Assembly (NCBI GenBank): GCA_019802505.1
Contig: JAFMOC010000309.1
Location: forward strand, 265,001 to 329,000
DNA length: 64,000 nt
Direction of reading: 5' to 3'
Source of the DNA: Corydoras sp. C115
Taxonomy: Eukaryota > Chordata > Actinopteri > Siluriformes > Callichthyidae
Below are positions 10,407 through 21,700 of the stretch, in pieces. Both the position numbers and the translations under genes were made by a program. The notes beneath the pieces are model-generated. The model saw only the letters and a program-made list of their open reading frames with translations. It made no database searches and had not been told where the DNA came from. Every line of letters begins with the position of its first letter. The first letter of the stretch is position 1.

Positions 10407-11106
10407 TCATTCATTCATTATCTCCCGCTTTATCCTCTATTAGGGTCACAGGGGGGTTCCCCATGCCCATCCAGGGGAGAACACTTCGGGCGCTGGGCAG
10501 ACACTCACACACACAGACACGCAAACATGCAAACACACACAGACACACTCTATATGGGGCAATTGGGAGAACTAAATTGACTTGATCCATGTTTTTGGAC
10601 TGTGGGAGGAAACCGGAGAACCCGGAGGAAACCCACGCGGACACGGGGAGAACATGGAAACTCCACCCAGATGAGGATTCGAACCGGGAATCCCTAGTGC
10701 TGAGAGGAGAACATGTTAACCACTAAGCCACCGTGCCGCCCTACGTACCATTAATCCTTTTCATTCATTCATTATCTCCCGCTTTATCCTATATTAGGGT
10801 CGCGGGGGGTTCCCCATGCCCATCCAGGGGAGAACGTTTCAGGCGCTGGGCAGATACACCCAGGACAGGGCACCAATCTATCACTGGGCACACACTCACA
10901 CACACAGACACACTCAATATGGGGCAATTTGGAGAACTCAATTGACTTGATCCATGTTTTTGGACTGTGGGAGGAAACCGGAGAACCCGGAGGAAACCCA
11001 CGCAAACATGGGGAGAACATGGAAATTCCACCCAGATGAGGATTCGAAGTAGGAATCCCTAGCGCTGAGAGGTGAACGTACTAATCACTAAGCCACCGTG
11101 CCGCCC
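10407..11106 (-). mobile_element. Two full SINEs sharing one target sequence
   Basis: Copy one (10407-10741) and copy two (10756-11106) are separated and flanked by the same 14-mer, TACGTACCATTAAT (10393-10406, 10742-10755, 11107-11120). Both are full length on the minus strand. Copy one lacks the GCCCTGTCCTGGG segment and carries an ACACGCAAACATGCAAAC expansion. Confidence 0.95.
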
Positions 11107-11435
11107 TACGTACCATTAATAACTATTAAAAATAAGAAAAAGAAAATACTGATGTCGACGTCATCGACTAAGTCGACCAATCACAACAGCCCTATAATAT
11201 TCTGGGTTCTAAAGTTTCTACATATGTGGTTGGTATTTTATTGAAAAACCCCATCCTTTTTGTTGTTTCTCAATTTCAGTAGGTTGGAATTTTCTGTCAT
11301 TCTATATATATTTTTCACCAGAGGTGGCGCTGTTTTACCCATAAACTTGTAGTTTGTGTTAAAATGTGGAAAGACCTTGCAAACATGCAGGGTAAGACAC
11401 GTAACTTTAATTTAAAAACGGCAGTCATACGTAGG

Positions 11436-11572
11436 CTTAAGGAATCAGCCCTGCGACCTGAAGGTCCCCGGTTCCATTCCCGGTTCCATCAAGCACTACA
11501 GCTGAAGTGCCATTGAGCAAGGAACCGAACGTGTACAGGGATGCCCATCGCTTCGGGCACATGTACTTCACT

Positions 11573-11610
<38 letters not shown>

Positions 11611-11660
11611 CCACACAGTGAAGGACAAATCCAGCTGTGTGTAAGCATTGTAGGCATAAT
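11436..11660 (+). mobile_element. Third tRNA-derived SINE type
   Basis: A B-box-like CCCGGTTCCATTCCCGGTTCC is followed by CATTGAGCAAGGAACCGAA, a GT microsatellite (11575-11609) and ACAGTGAAGGACAAATCCAG. The layout matches the copy at 36350-36625. Confidence 0.6.
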
Positions 11661-11856
11661 CGATCACTATATCACTTTATAACTCACCAATTAAAAGCCG
11701 TTTCCTGACAAATACAAATTGAACACATTTCCACATTTTAACACAAACTACAAGGTTATGGGTAAAATAGCGCCACCCCTGGTGAAAAATATATAGAAAA
11801 TATATATAGAATGACAGAAAATTCCAACCTACTGAAATTGAGAAACAACAAAAAGG

Positions 11857-12150
11857 ATGGGGTTGCAACTAACAATTATTTAGATAATCGATTAATCGTT
11901 CGGGCGGCACGGTGGTTTAGTGGTTGGCATGTTCTCCTCTCAGCGTTAGGGATTCCTGGTTCAAATCCTAATCTGGGTGGAGTTTCCATGTTCTCCCCGG
12001 GTCCGCGTGGGTTTCCACCAGGTTCTCCGGGTTCTCTGGTTTCCTCCTCCTGGGCATAGGGTCCCCCCCCTCGCAACCCTAGTACAGGATAAAGCGGAAG
12101 ATAATGGATGGATGGATTTATCGATGAATCGGATAAAACACATTTTCAAT
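11857..12150 (-). mobile_element. hAT-type end fragment split by a SINE
   Basis: GTTGCAACTAACAATTATTT (11859-11880) and GATAATCGATTAATCG are the inverted right terminus of the hAT family. Its continuation TTTATCGATGAATCGGATAA resumes at 12116 after the SINE at 11903-12115. Confidence 0.65.
11903..12115 (+). mobile_element. Internally deleted SINE
   Basis: The head GGGCGGCACGGTGGTTTAGTGG is intact, but the element jumps from the GGTTTCCTCC region straight to the CATAGGGTCCCCCCC region, losing the middle ~130 bp. Confidence 0.8.
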
Positions 12151-12379
12151 AAATGTAAATAAAAGGCATTTAAGTCGCCCAAAGAGCAAACCAACACTAA
12201 TCTCACACACACACTGACACAACATGTAGCATTGTGTGTAAAAAAATACTAAATTACACAAATTTGATTATATATTACCTGATCCCCGTCTAAATGCAAT
12301 TCATCCCACCTCACTCCCATAGAGGGCAGTGTCTTTACTCATACTTTGTCAGAAAATTAAAGCTTAATTTATTAATTAC

Positions 12380-12831
12380 TAGGGGTGTCTTCAACAAAGG
12401 ATTTTCATAGTCGAATCTGATTCATCAGATTTTCCCTATAGTCGACTGATAGTCGAATCAGTTAAAATTTCACCACAAGATGGCGCTATAAGCGTGGTTT
12501 TTAAAAAAGATTTTTTTTTTATATTTTACTTGTTTTTCTAGAGCACCGTAAATGGGATCCCCGTGCAGGGGGAGTTTTATTAATGTGTAGCCTATTGTTA
12601 AAGCGCACACATCATTAAAAAAAAAATATTAACAGAAATTAGGATGATTTTCTTTGACAAAAGGCTATATATATAACGAAAACAAAGACATTTCATGTAA
12701 AAACTAATGCTTAGCAGCAGCCATGGGCGCCCCCATGTGGTCAAAATGGTACATTCGACTATGAGGTTCATAGTCGACTACGGTTCTCCGAATCGAATCG
12801 TCGAATCAGCAAATATTGCAGCTCACCCCTA
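12380..12831 (+). mobile_element. Small hAT-like MITE (TAGGGGTG ends) with perfect 8-bp target duplication
   Basis: It starts TAGGGGTG and ends CACCCCTA, with TTAATTAC on both sides (12372-12379 and 12832-12839). Internally it is rich in TAGTCGA-type palindromes and carries ACCACAAGATGGCGCTATAA and GCCATGGGCGCCCCCATGTG. Sister copies are 29004-29401 and 55050-55447, each also with an 8-bp duplication. Confidence 0.95.
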
Positions 12832-13122
12832 TTAATTACCATCATTGTGTACAAGTTGTACACTGCTTAAGATAATTAATGGAAAATATAAAGTAGCACA
12901 CGTTCTCCATCACTGTCATTATCCATTACAACCAAAAACAGCATGAAGCGTGCTCCGGTTCTCATAGTGTGAGTGCACAGTTACATTGATTCACTTCAAA
13001 ACTAAAGAACCTCGGGATGTTGTAGGGATTCACTCTGCTGTTCAGCTTCATCCTCATCGGTAACTCCAACATGTTTCGTTTCAGGTGGTGGATCATCACA
13101 GTGGTGCTTCACTACGCCAGTA
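12832..13122. other. Intronic stretch with no recognised feature
   Basis: No ORF, repeat or motif is recognised, apart from resemblance of 12975-13110 to internal sequence of the hAT family (compare 50880-51010: GAACGTGTCTG, GCAGCTTCATCCTCATC). Confidence 0.35.
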
Positions 13123-13740
13123 TTATCCATCCATCCATCCATCCATTATCTTCCGCTTTATCCTATTTTAGGTCGCGGGGGGGGTTCCTCATGCCCATCC
13201 AGGGGAGAACGTTTCAGGCACTGGGCAGATACACCCAGTACAGGACGCCAATCTATCACTGGGCACACACTCACTCAGCTCTGAGAGGCGAGCGTGCAGT
13301 CGGTCATGTTTCAGTTGTAGAGTTTAATAAATTTGTTAGACTTGTTTGGCAGATTTCGCCTCCACTCCGCCTCGTTCCATTCAACCCGCTATTATTCATT
13401 CATTCATTATCTCCCACTTTATCCTCTATTAGGGTCGGGGGGGGGCTCCCCATGCCCATCATGGGGAGAACGTTTCGGGCGCTGGGCAGATACACCCAGG
13501 ACAGGACACCAATCTATCACTGGACACACACTCACTCACACAGACACACTCTATATGGGGCAATTTGGAGAACTCATTTCACTTGATCCATGTTTTTGGA
13601 CTGTGGGAGGAAACCGGAGAACCCGGAGGAAACCCCGGACACGGGGAGAACATCGACACTCCACACAGATTGGGATTCGAACCGGGAATCCCTAGCATTG
13701 AGAGGCAAACGTGCTAATCACTAAGCCACCGTGCCGCCCC
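13123..13740 (-). mobile_element. Two minus-strand SINEs, the first truncated
   Basis: 13123-about 13296 jumps from the CACACACTCACTCA core to CTCTGAGAGGCGAGCGTGC, deleting the middle. 13395-13740 is full length with a (TCAT)n tail and head GGGGCGGCACGGTGGCTTAGTG. Confidence 0.85.
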
Positions 13741-13769
13741 CGTTATTATTATTATATTATTATTATTAT

Positions 13770-13906
13770 TTTTCAGCGCTGCAGGTGACGTAAGCAGTTA
13801 CGACTTTGCAAGCAACGCGTAAATCATACGACACAACGAATCGGTGATGGAATTCGTTGTCGACTCTTTTAATAATCGGTTTTATCGATTCGTTGTTGCA
13901 GCCCTA
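13770..13906 (-). mobile_element. hAT-type left-end fragment
   Basis: The reverse complement begins TAGGGCTGCAACAACGAATCG and includes TGACGTAAGC...CGCTGAA wording shared with 50547-50700. Confidence 0.75.
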
Positions 13907-14246
13907 AAAAGGGGAACCAATAAAATAGTTTCACTGTCGTTTTTAGATGAAGTACAGTAGAAAAATGTGGAAGGGAGTTGTTGCACAAAGCAGATGACAT
14001 GAATCATCATGGCTGCAACTGCAGAGGTGTCACTGACACACAGGTACTGAACGATGGCAAGTGAGCCAACACCGAAACCACAGTGGTCTAGAAAGTAAAG
14101 ACCAAGTGGTGGAACACCATAACACTTATGTAAATTTATTTTTTTATTGTTTCGAACACTTCTAGCAAAAAGACCATTACAGATTTTGATAAATTATACG
14201 ATTATAAATATAACGATAATAAACTATTATACGATTATTATGCAAT
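13907..14246. other. Low-repeat intronic stretch
   Basis: Nothing recognisable; AT-rich from about 14130. Confidence 0.4.
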
Positions 14247-14581
14247 CCGCCATCCATTCTGTTCCGCTTCATCCTCTACCAGAGGTCACAGGGAGAGAGA
14301 GGGGAGAACGTTTCGGGCGCTGGGCAGATACACCCAGGACATGATGCCAATCCATCGCTGGATACACACTCACTCACACAGACACACTCTATATGGGGCA
14401 ATTAGGAGAATTCAATTGCCCTTGATCCATGGTTTTGGACTGTGGGAGGAAACCGGAGAACCTGGAGGAAACCCACGTGGACACGGGGAGAACATGGAAA
14501 CTCCACCCAGATTGGGATTCAAACCGGGAATCCCTAGTGCTGAGAGGAGAACATGCCAACCACTAAACCACTGTGCCGTTT
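14247..14581 (-). mobile_element. SINE, near full length
   Basis: The tail-side CATCCATTCTGTTCCGCTTC and head-side ACGGCACAGTGGTTTAGTGG are present. The usual CCCATGCCCATCCAGG stretch is replaced by GGGAGAGAGAGGGG. Confidence 0.85.
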
Positions 14582-14659
14582 AGTCATCAAATCGATACTA
14601 AAAATCCATAGACGAAATAGCTGTTAGTGGCGGCTCTAGAACATTATATGCAGTTGAAT

Positions 14660-14777
14660 TTGCTGTTAAAACTCCACCCAGTTTGGGATTCGAACCTGGA
14701 TTCCCAGCACTCACACACACACTCACACACTCACACACTCACTCACTCACTCACTCACACACTCACACACTCACACA

Positions 14778-14823
<46 letters not shown>

Positions 14824-15030
14824 CACACTCACACTCACACTCACACTCACACTCACACTCACACTCACACTCACACTCACACTCACACTCACACTCACAC
14901 ACACACTCACACTCACACTCACACTCACACACAAACGTAGATTTTTGGACTGTGGGAGAAAACCAGGGAACCCGGAGAAAACCCACGTGGATACGGGGAG
15001 AACTTAGAAATTCCTTTTAAATAGGAATTC
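14660..15030 (-). mobile_element. SINE fragment split by a large CA/TCAC microsatellite
   Basis: Head-side sequence (14660-14711) and core sequence (14936-15030) flank a compound tract of CACACA, TCAC and TCACAC repeats at 14712-14935. The tract probably expanded from the CACACTCACTCACACAGAC core that every SINE copy carries. Confidence 0.7.
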
Positions 15031-15049
15031 GAACATGGATCCCCACCAC

Positions 15050-15676
15050 ATTATCCATCCATTATCTTCTGCTTTATCCTCTACTAGGATCACGGGGGGG
15101 GATCCAGGGGAGAACGTTTCGGGGGCTGGGCAGATAGACCCCAATTTGGAGAATTCAATTGACTTGATCCATGTTTTTGGACTGTGGGAGGAAACCGGAG
15201 AACCCGGAGGAAACCCATACGGACACGGGGAGAACATGGAAACTCCACCCAGATGGGGATTGGAACAGGGAATCCCTAGCGCTGAGAGGAGAACATGATA
15301 AACCACTAAGCCACTGTGCCGCCCTAGAACGTTACATGCAGTTACACTGAGCTGGAGGTGGAAACGGTGAATGGGGTAGTTTTTTTTTTTTTTTTTTTTT
15401 GGGGGGTAGAACCCATCCAGGGGAGAACTGGGCAGATACACCCAAGAAAGGACGCCAATCTATCAGTGGACACACAGACACACTCTGTATGGGGCAATTT
15501 GGAGAATTCATTTGACCATTAATCCATGTTTTTGGACTGTGGGAGGAAACCGGAGAACCCGGAGGAAACCCACACGGACACGGGGAGAACATGGAAACTT
15601 CTCCCAGATTGCGATTCGAACCGGGAATCCCTAGCGCTGAGAGGAGAACATGCCAACCACTAAGCCAACGTGCCGT
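15050..15676 (-). mobile_element. Two SINEs in a tandem duplication
   Basis: 15050-15325 and 15410-15676 are each followed by CCTAGAACNTTACATGCAG and GAGCTGGAGGTGGAAACGG (15326 and 15677), showing that SINE plus flank was duplicated (~350 bp). A poly-T/G run (15380-15406) separates them. Confidence 0.85.
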
Positions 15677-15796
15677 CCTAGAACATTACATGCAGTTACA
15701 CTGAGCTGGAGGTGGAAACGGTGAATGGGGAAGTTGTAAACGAGAGAAACAGGATTGTTTTACATTCAATCACCAAGAAGTTTGAAAAGGGAAGTG

Positions 15797-17215
15797 TGTG
15801 GGTTTCCCCCCAACAGGAATTCAAGGTGAATTGAATGCTCTGAATTGCCCCATTTAGTGTGTGTGTCTATGTAAGTGAGTGTGTGTCCAGCGATAGATCG
15901 GTACCCTGTCCTGGGTGTATCTGCCCGCTGCCCGAAAAGTTCTCCCCTGGATGGATATGGAGTTTTCAAGGGTATCCGGTTTCCTCACAGTCCAAAAACA
16001 TGGATCAAGTCAATTGAATTCTCCAAATTGCCCCATATAGAGTGTGTTTGTGTGAGTAAGTGTGTGTCCAGTGATGGATTGGCGTCCTGTCCTGGGTGTA
16101 TCTGCCCAGCGCCTGAAACGTTCTCCACTGGATGGACATGGAGTTTTCATGGTTCTCCGGTTTCCTTCCACAGTCCAAAAACATGGATCAAGGTAAATTG
16201 AATTCCCCAAATTGCCCCATATAGAGTGTGTGTGTGTGTGTGTGAGTGTGTGTCCAGTGATGGATTGGCGTCCTGTCCTGGGTGTGTCCTGGGTTCCCCC
16301 TAGAAGCGTTCTCAGATGTGTTTCCTACAGAACAGATCTGAAAGACTAAACCACAGCTGATGTATGAAGAAATTTGATTTATTAATATTTATGATGGCGG
16401 CACGGTGGCTTAGTGTTTAGCATGTTCTCCTCTCAGCGCTAGGGATTTCCAGTTCGAATCCCCATCTGGGTGGAGTTTCCATGTTCTCCCCGGGTTTCCT
16501 CCGGGTTCTCCGGTTTCCTCCCACAGTCAAAAAACATGGATCACGGTAAATTGAATTCTCCAAATTGCCCCATATAGAGTGTGTTTGTGTGAGTGAGTGT
16601 GTGTCCACCGATAGATTGGCGTCCTGTATTGGGTGTATCTGCCCAGCGCCCGAGACGTTCTCCACTGGATGGACATGGAGTTTTCATGGTTCTCCGGTTT
16701 CCTCCCACAGTCCAAAAACATGGATCAAGGACAATAGAATTCTCCAAATTGCCCCATATAGAGTGTCTGTGTGAGTGAGTGTGTGTCCAGTGATAGATTG
16801 GCGTCCTGTCCTGGGTGTATCTGCCCAGCGCCCGAAACGTTCTCCCCTGGATGGGCATGGGGAACCCCCCCCCCCCCACGACTCTAATAGAGGATAAAGC
16901 AGAAGATAATGGATGGAGATTCCCAGTTTGAATCCCAATCTGGGTGGAGTTTCCATGTTCTCCCCGTGTCTGCGTGGGTTTCCTCCGGGTTCTCCGGTTT
17001 CCTCCCACAGTCCAAAAACATGGATCAAGTCAATTGAATGCTCCAAATTGCCCCATATAGAGTGTGTGAGTGTGTGCCCAGAGATAGATTGGTGTCCTGT
17101 CCTGGGTGTATCTGCCCAGCGGCCGAAACGTTCTCCCCTGGATGGGCATGGGGAACCCCCCCCCGCGACCTTAATAGAGGATAAAGCGGGAGATAATGGA
17201 TGAATGAATGAATGT
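15797..17215 (+). repeat. Head-to-tail SINE cluster with recurrent 185-bp internal junction
   Basis: AGTCCAAAAACATGGATCA-type words recur at about 15990, 16175, 16528, 16713 and 17007. Two adjacent pairs are 185 bp apart and share the same abnormal junction, GGACATGGAGTTTTCATGG (about 16134 and 16674), in which the SINE end GGGCATGGGGAAC is fused to the internal GGTTCTCCGG. A normal copy (about 16913-17215) closes the cluster. Confidence 0.85.
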
Positions 17216-17586
17216 TTATGATCCATCACGGCTTGTGGTTCTGACGCTGACAGTGCAGCTGTGAAAGTTCTCGCTCAGCAACGGCTTCGTTTTCACAGAG
17301 AATAAATTGACGCTGAACTTCCTTTCAGTCTTTGCACCTCCATCGCTGCGGGCTGAAGATCTCACACTGCGCCATGCTGCACAACAGACTACCCACGTTT
17401 TAATGCGCATTAAAGGAGATAAGAGACACCTTAAAGAGACGCTTAAAGCATCATTAGCATCGTCTCGCTGTCTGAAAAAGATCTAACATTCATTTTGCAT
17501 CAGCTCTGCAGACCTTACAGTCTGATTAATAAACCTCATTTCTGCTGCTTTATTCTCTACCAGGGTCACAGAGGGGGGGGGTTAGA
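17216..17586. other. Low-repeat intronic stretch
   Basis: Unique-looking sequence of mixed composition without an identified gene. A 64-codon minus-strand frame (17216-17410) has no domain. Worth a conservation check because it is one of few repeat-free islands. Confidence 0.4.
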
Positions 17587-18864
17587 TGAGGTAATTTCAG
17601 CTGTCAAATCACCTTGAATCCATGTTTTTGGAATGTGGGAGGAAACCGGAGAACCCGGAGGAAACCCACGCAGACACGAGGAGAACATGGAAACATCACC
17701 CAGATTGTGATTCGAACCAGGATCCCTATTGCCAACATATACACACTAAAGGGGCAATTTCGAGCTGCCAAGTCACCTTGAATCCATGTTTTTGGACTGT
17801 GGGAGGAAACCGGAGAACCCGGAGGAAACCCACGTGGACACGGGGAGAACATGCAAACTCTACCCAGATTGGGATTCGAACCAGGAATCCCTAGTGCAAA
17901 CATACACACACAACAGGGGCAATTTAGAGCTGCCAAGTCACCTTGAAGACATGTTTTTGGACTGTGGGAGGAAACCGAAGAACCCGGAGGAGACCCACGT
18001 GGACACTGGGAGAACATGGAAATTCCACCCAGATTGGGATTCGAAACAGGATCTCTAGCGCACACTTACACACACTACAGGGGCAATTTCGAGCTGCCAA
18101 GTCACCTTGAAGACATGTTTTTGGACTGTGGGAGGAAACCGGAGAACCCGGAGGAAACCCACGCGGACACGGGGAGAACATGGAAACTCCACCCAGATTG
18201 GGATTAGAACTGGGAATCTGTAGTGCAAAGATACACACACTACAGGGGCAATTTCGAGCTGCCAGGTCACCTTGAAGACATGTTTTTGGACTGTGGGAGG
18301 AAACCGGAGAACACGGAGGAGACCCACGTGGACACTGGGAGAACATGGAAACTCCACCCAGATTGCAATTCAAACCGGAAATCCTTATCGTAGAACCCAG
18401 ATTGGGATTCGAACAAGGATCTCTAGCGCACACTTACACACTACAGGGGCAATTTCGAGCTGCCAAGTCACCTTGAAGACATGTTTTTGGACTGTGGGAT
18501 GAAACTGGAGAACCTGGAGGAAACCCACGCGGACACGGGGAGAACATGGAAACTCCACCCAGATTGGGATTCGAACAAGAATCTCTAGCGCACTTACACA
18601 CACTACAGGGGCAATTTCGAGCTGCCAAGTCACCTTGAATCCATGTTTTTGGACTGTAGGAGGAAACCGGAGAACCCGGAGGAGACCCACGCGGACATGG
18701 GGAGAACATGGAAACTCTACCCAGATTGGGATTCGAACCAGGAATCCCTAGCGCACACAAACACATACTACAGGGGCAATTTCGAGCTGCCAGGTCACCT
18801 TGAAGACATGTTTTTGGACTGTGGGAGGAAACCAGAGGAAACACACATGGAACCAGGGAGAACA
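17587..18864 (-). repeat. 164-bp satellite-like array derived from the SINE
   Basis: About eight copies of a unit containing GGGGCAATTTCGAGCTGCCA, GTCACCTTGAAGACATG, TTTTTGGACTGTGGGAGG and CCCAGATTGGGATTCGAAC. ATGTTTTTGGA starts recur near 17622, 17786, 17951, 18116, 18280, 18482, 18644 and 18806: spacing 162-165 bp except one 202-bp step caused by a partial duplication of CCCAGATTGGGATTCGAAC. Each unit is the SINE section from the B box to the core, closed by a new junction. Confidence 0.9.
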
Positions 18865-18957
18865 TGGAAACTCCATGTCCATCCAGGGGAGAACGTTTCG
18901 GGCGCTGGCTAGATACACCCAGGACAGGACACCAATCTATCACTGTGCACACACTCA

Positions 18958-18998
<41 letters not shown>

Positions 18999-20192
18999 TG
19001 GGGCAATTGAGAGCATTAAATTCCGTGTGGGTTTCACCCCCCCAACATGAATTCAAGGTGAATTGAATGCTCTTAATTGCCCCATTTAGTGTGTGTGTGC
19101 CTGTTCTCCTCTGGATGGGCATGGAGTTTTCATGTTCTCCACGTGGGTTTCCTCCCACAGTCCAAAAACATGGATCAAGGGCAATTGAACTCTCCTAATT
19201 GCCCCATATAGACTGTGTTTGTGTGCGTGTCTGTGTGAGTGAGTGTGTGTCCAGCGATAGACTGGTGCACTGTCCCGGGTGTATCTGCCCAGCGCCCAAA
19301 ACGTTCTCCCCTGGATGGACATGGAGTTCCCATGTTCTCCACGTCTCCATGTGGGTTTCCTCCCACAGTCCAAAAACATGGATCAAGGTAAATTGAATTC
19401 TACAAATTGCCCCATATAGAGTGTGTTTGTATGAGTGAGTGTTTTGGCGTCCTGTCCTGGGTGTATCTGCCCAGTGCCCGAAACGTTCTCCCCTGGATGG
19501 GTATGGAGAACCCCCCCCCCCCCCCCATATTGCCCCATATAGACTGTGTGTGTGTGTGAGTGAATGTGTGCCCAGTGATAGATTGGTGTCCTGTCCTGGG
19601 TGTATCTGCCCAGCGCCCGAGACGTTCTCCCCTGGATTGACATGGAGTTCTCCCATGTTCTCCACGTGGGTTTCCTCCCACAATCCAAAAACATGGATCA
19701 AGGTAAATTGAATTCTCCAAATTGCCCCATATAGAGCGTGTTTGTATGACTGAGTGTGTTGGCGTCCTGTCCTGGGTGTATCTGCCCCGCACCCGAGACG
19801 TTCTCCCCTGGATGGCCATGGAGAACCCCCCCCCCATATTGCCCCATATAGACTGTGTTTGTGTGTTAGTGTCTGTGTGTGTCCAGTGATAGATTGGCGC
19901 CCTGTCCTGGGTGTATCAGCCCAGCACCCGAGACGTTCTCCCCTGGATGGGCATGGAGTTCCCATGTTCTCCACGTCTCCACGTGGGTTTCCTCCCACAG
20001 TCCAAAAACATGGATCAAGGTAAATCGAATTCTCCAAATTGCCCCATACAGAGTGTGTTGTGTGTTGGCGTCCTGTCCTGGGTGTATCTGCCCAGCGCCC
20101 GAAACGTTCTCCCCTGGATGGGCATGGAGAACCACCCCCCCCCCCCCCGTAACCCTAGTAGAGGATGAAGCAGAAGATAATGGATGGATGGA
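18865..20192. repeat. Rearranged SINE cluster with CA tracts
   Basis: A minus-strand piece (18865-18996, ending in a CA microsatellite) is followed by plus-strand headless units (about 19015-20192). In these, the SINE end GGATGGGCATGGAG is joined to CCCATGTTCTCCACG, with CCAAAAACATGGATCAAGG near 19165, 19372, 19688 and 20009. Poly-C runs at 19510-19526 and 20134-20148 are length-variable sites. Confidence 0.8.
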
Positions 20193-20620
20193 TATAATGA
20201 TATGACTCCTCAGAGGTGGGGGATGTTCTCGGTCATCATAACTTTAATTCCTCCATCTTAAGTTTCTAACAGCGAGGTGCAGGTTTGCTCAGCGTTATTA
20301 TAACGTTCTTGCTTTGCCCTTGTTAATCCATCTCTGACCATCCCTGCAGCTGCTCTATAAATAAACACCTTCACGGCTAATTAATTAGCCACTATGGGCT
20401 GGCTGTTTGCTCTGCTGATTCCCCACCGGGGTGCCACGGGGGGGGGGGGGGGGGGGGGGGGGGGGTACATCACTGTATCATCTCGTCCATCTTCATCCAG
20501 ACTCTCAAAGCAACTGCAAAAGCACTAATGGAGCTGACGCGGCGCTCTCCTACGACGTTCCGTCAGGGCTTTAAACGTTCTCACTGCTGAGGATTAACTT
20601 CTCTTTTAGACGAGCAAGAA
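20193..20620. other. Repeat-poor stretch with a 16-bp homeodomain-like palindrome and a long poly-G run
   Basis: GGCTAATTAATTAGCC at 20375-20390 is a perfect palindrome containing overlapping TAAT/ATTA cores. A G homopolymer of about 27 follows at 20439-20465. No ORF is recognised. Confidence 0.6.
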
Positions 20621-20849
20621 CATCCACCCATCATGTTCTGCTTCATCCTCTATGAGGGTCTCGGGGGGGGCTTCCCCATGCCCATGCCCGTGATTTGTAT
20701 GTTCTCCTCTCGGCGCTGGGGGATCCAGGTTCAGATCCCGATCTGGGTGGAGTTTCCATGTTCTCCACGTGTCTGCATGGGTTTCCTCCAGGTTCTACGT
20801 TTTCCTCCCACAGTCCAATGGACATGCTAACCAATAAACCACCGTGCCA
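20621..20849. mobile_element. SINE with an internal inversion
   Basis: A minus-oriented tail (20621-20692) and minus-oriented head (20818-20849) enclose a plus-oriented interior (20693-20817: GTTCTCCTCTCGGCGCTGGG to TTTCCTCCCACAGTCC). Confidence 0.75.
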
Positions 20850-20862
20850 ACTGTTTCATTAT

Positions 20863-21206
20863 TATCCATCCATCATCTTCCGCTTTATCCTCTATTAGGG
20901 TAGGGGGGGGGGGGGGGGGGGGGGGGGGTTCTCCATGCCCATCCAGGGGAGAATGTTTCGGGCACTGGGCAGATACACCCAGGACAGGACACCAATCCAT
21001 CACTGGATACACTCACTCACACACACACACACTCTATATGGGGCAATTTGGAGAACTCAATTGACTTGATCCATGTTTTTGGACTGTGGGAGGAAACCGG
21101 AGAACCCGGAGGAAACCCACACGGACACGGGGAGAACATGGAGACTCCACTCAGATTGGAATTCGAACCGGGAATCCATAGCGCTGAGAGGAGAACATGC
21201 CAACCT
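20863..21206 (-). mobile_element. SINE with expanded poly-G tract
   Basis: Full length on the minus strand; the normally short G-tract beside the tail has grown to about 24 (20905-20928). Confidence 0.85.
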
Positions 21207-21220
21207 CTATGAAATGTGGG

Positions 21221-21285
21221 GTGGGGTAGCACAGTGGTTAAAGTGTTGGGATATCAATCAGAAGGTTGTGGGATCAAATCCTTTG
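21221..21285 (+). mobile_element. V-SINE-like head fragment
   Basis: GGGTAGCACAGTGGTTAAAG and GTGTTGGGATATCAATCAGA match the copy at 32826-32920; it is cut off by SINE sequence from about 21285. Confidence 0.6.
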
Positions 21286-21323
21286 TCCATCCAGGGGAGA
21301 ACGTTTCACTGGACACACACTCA

Positions 21324-21376
<53 letters not shown>

Positions 21377-21700
21377 TATACTGTACTAGGGTCGCGGGGG
21401 GGTTCCCCATACCCATCCAGGGGAGAACGTTTCGGGCGCTGGGCAGATACACCCAGGACAGGACACCAATCTATCACTGGACACACACTCACTCACACAG
21501 ACACACTCTATATGGGGCAATTTGGAGAACTCAATTGACTTGATCCATGTTGTTGGACTGTGGGAGGAAACCGGAGAACCCAGAGGAAACCCACATGGAC
21601 ACGGGGAGAACATGGAAACTCCACCCAGATTTGGATTCGAACCGGGAATCCCCAGCGCTGAGAGGAGAACATGCCAACCACTAAGCCACCGTGCCGCTCT
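21286..21700 (-). mobile_element. SINE with duplicated core and CA microsatellite
   Basis: A core fragment with an enlarged CA tract (21314-21374) precedes a full minus-strand copy (about 21386-21700). Confidence 0.85.

Noticed and set aside
19195..20037. 280-codon frame with repeated GENVSGAGQIHPGQ / GLWEETGEPGGNP words
   Set aside because: These words come from reading the SINE in its stop-poor phases; they occur dozens of times on both strands wherever a SINE lies. No conserved protein is implied.
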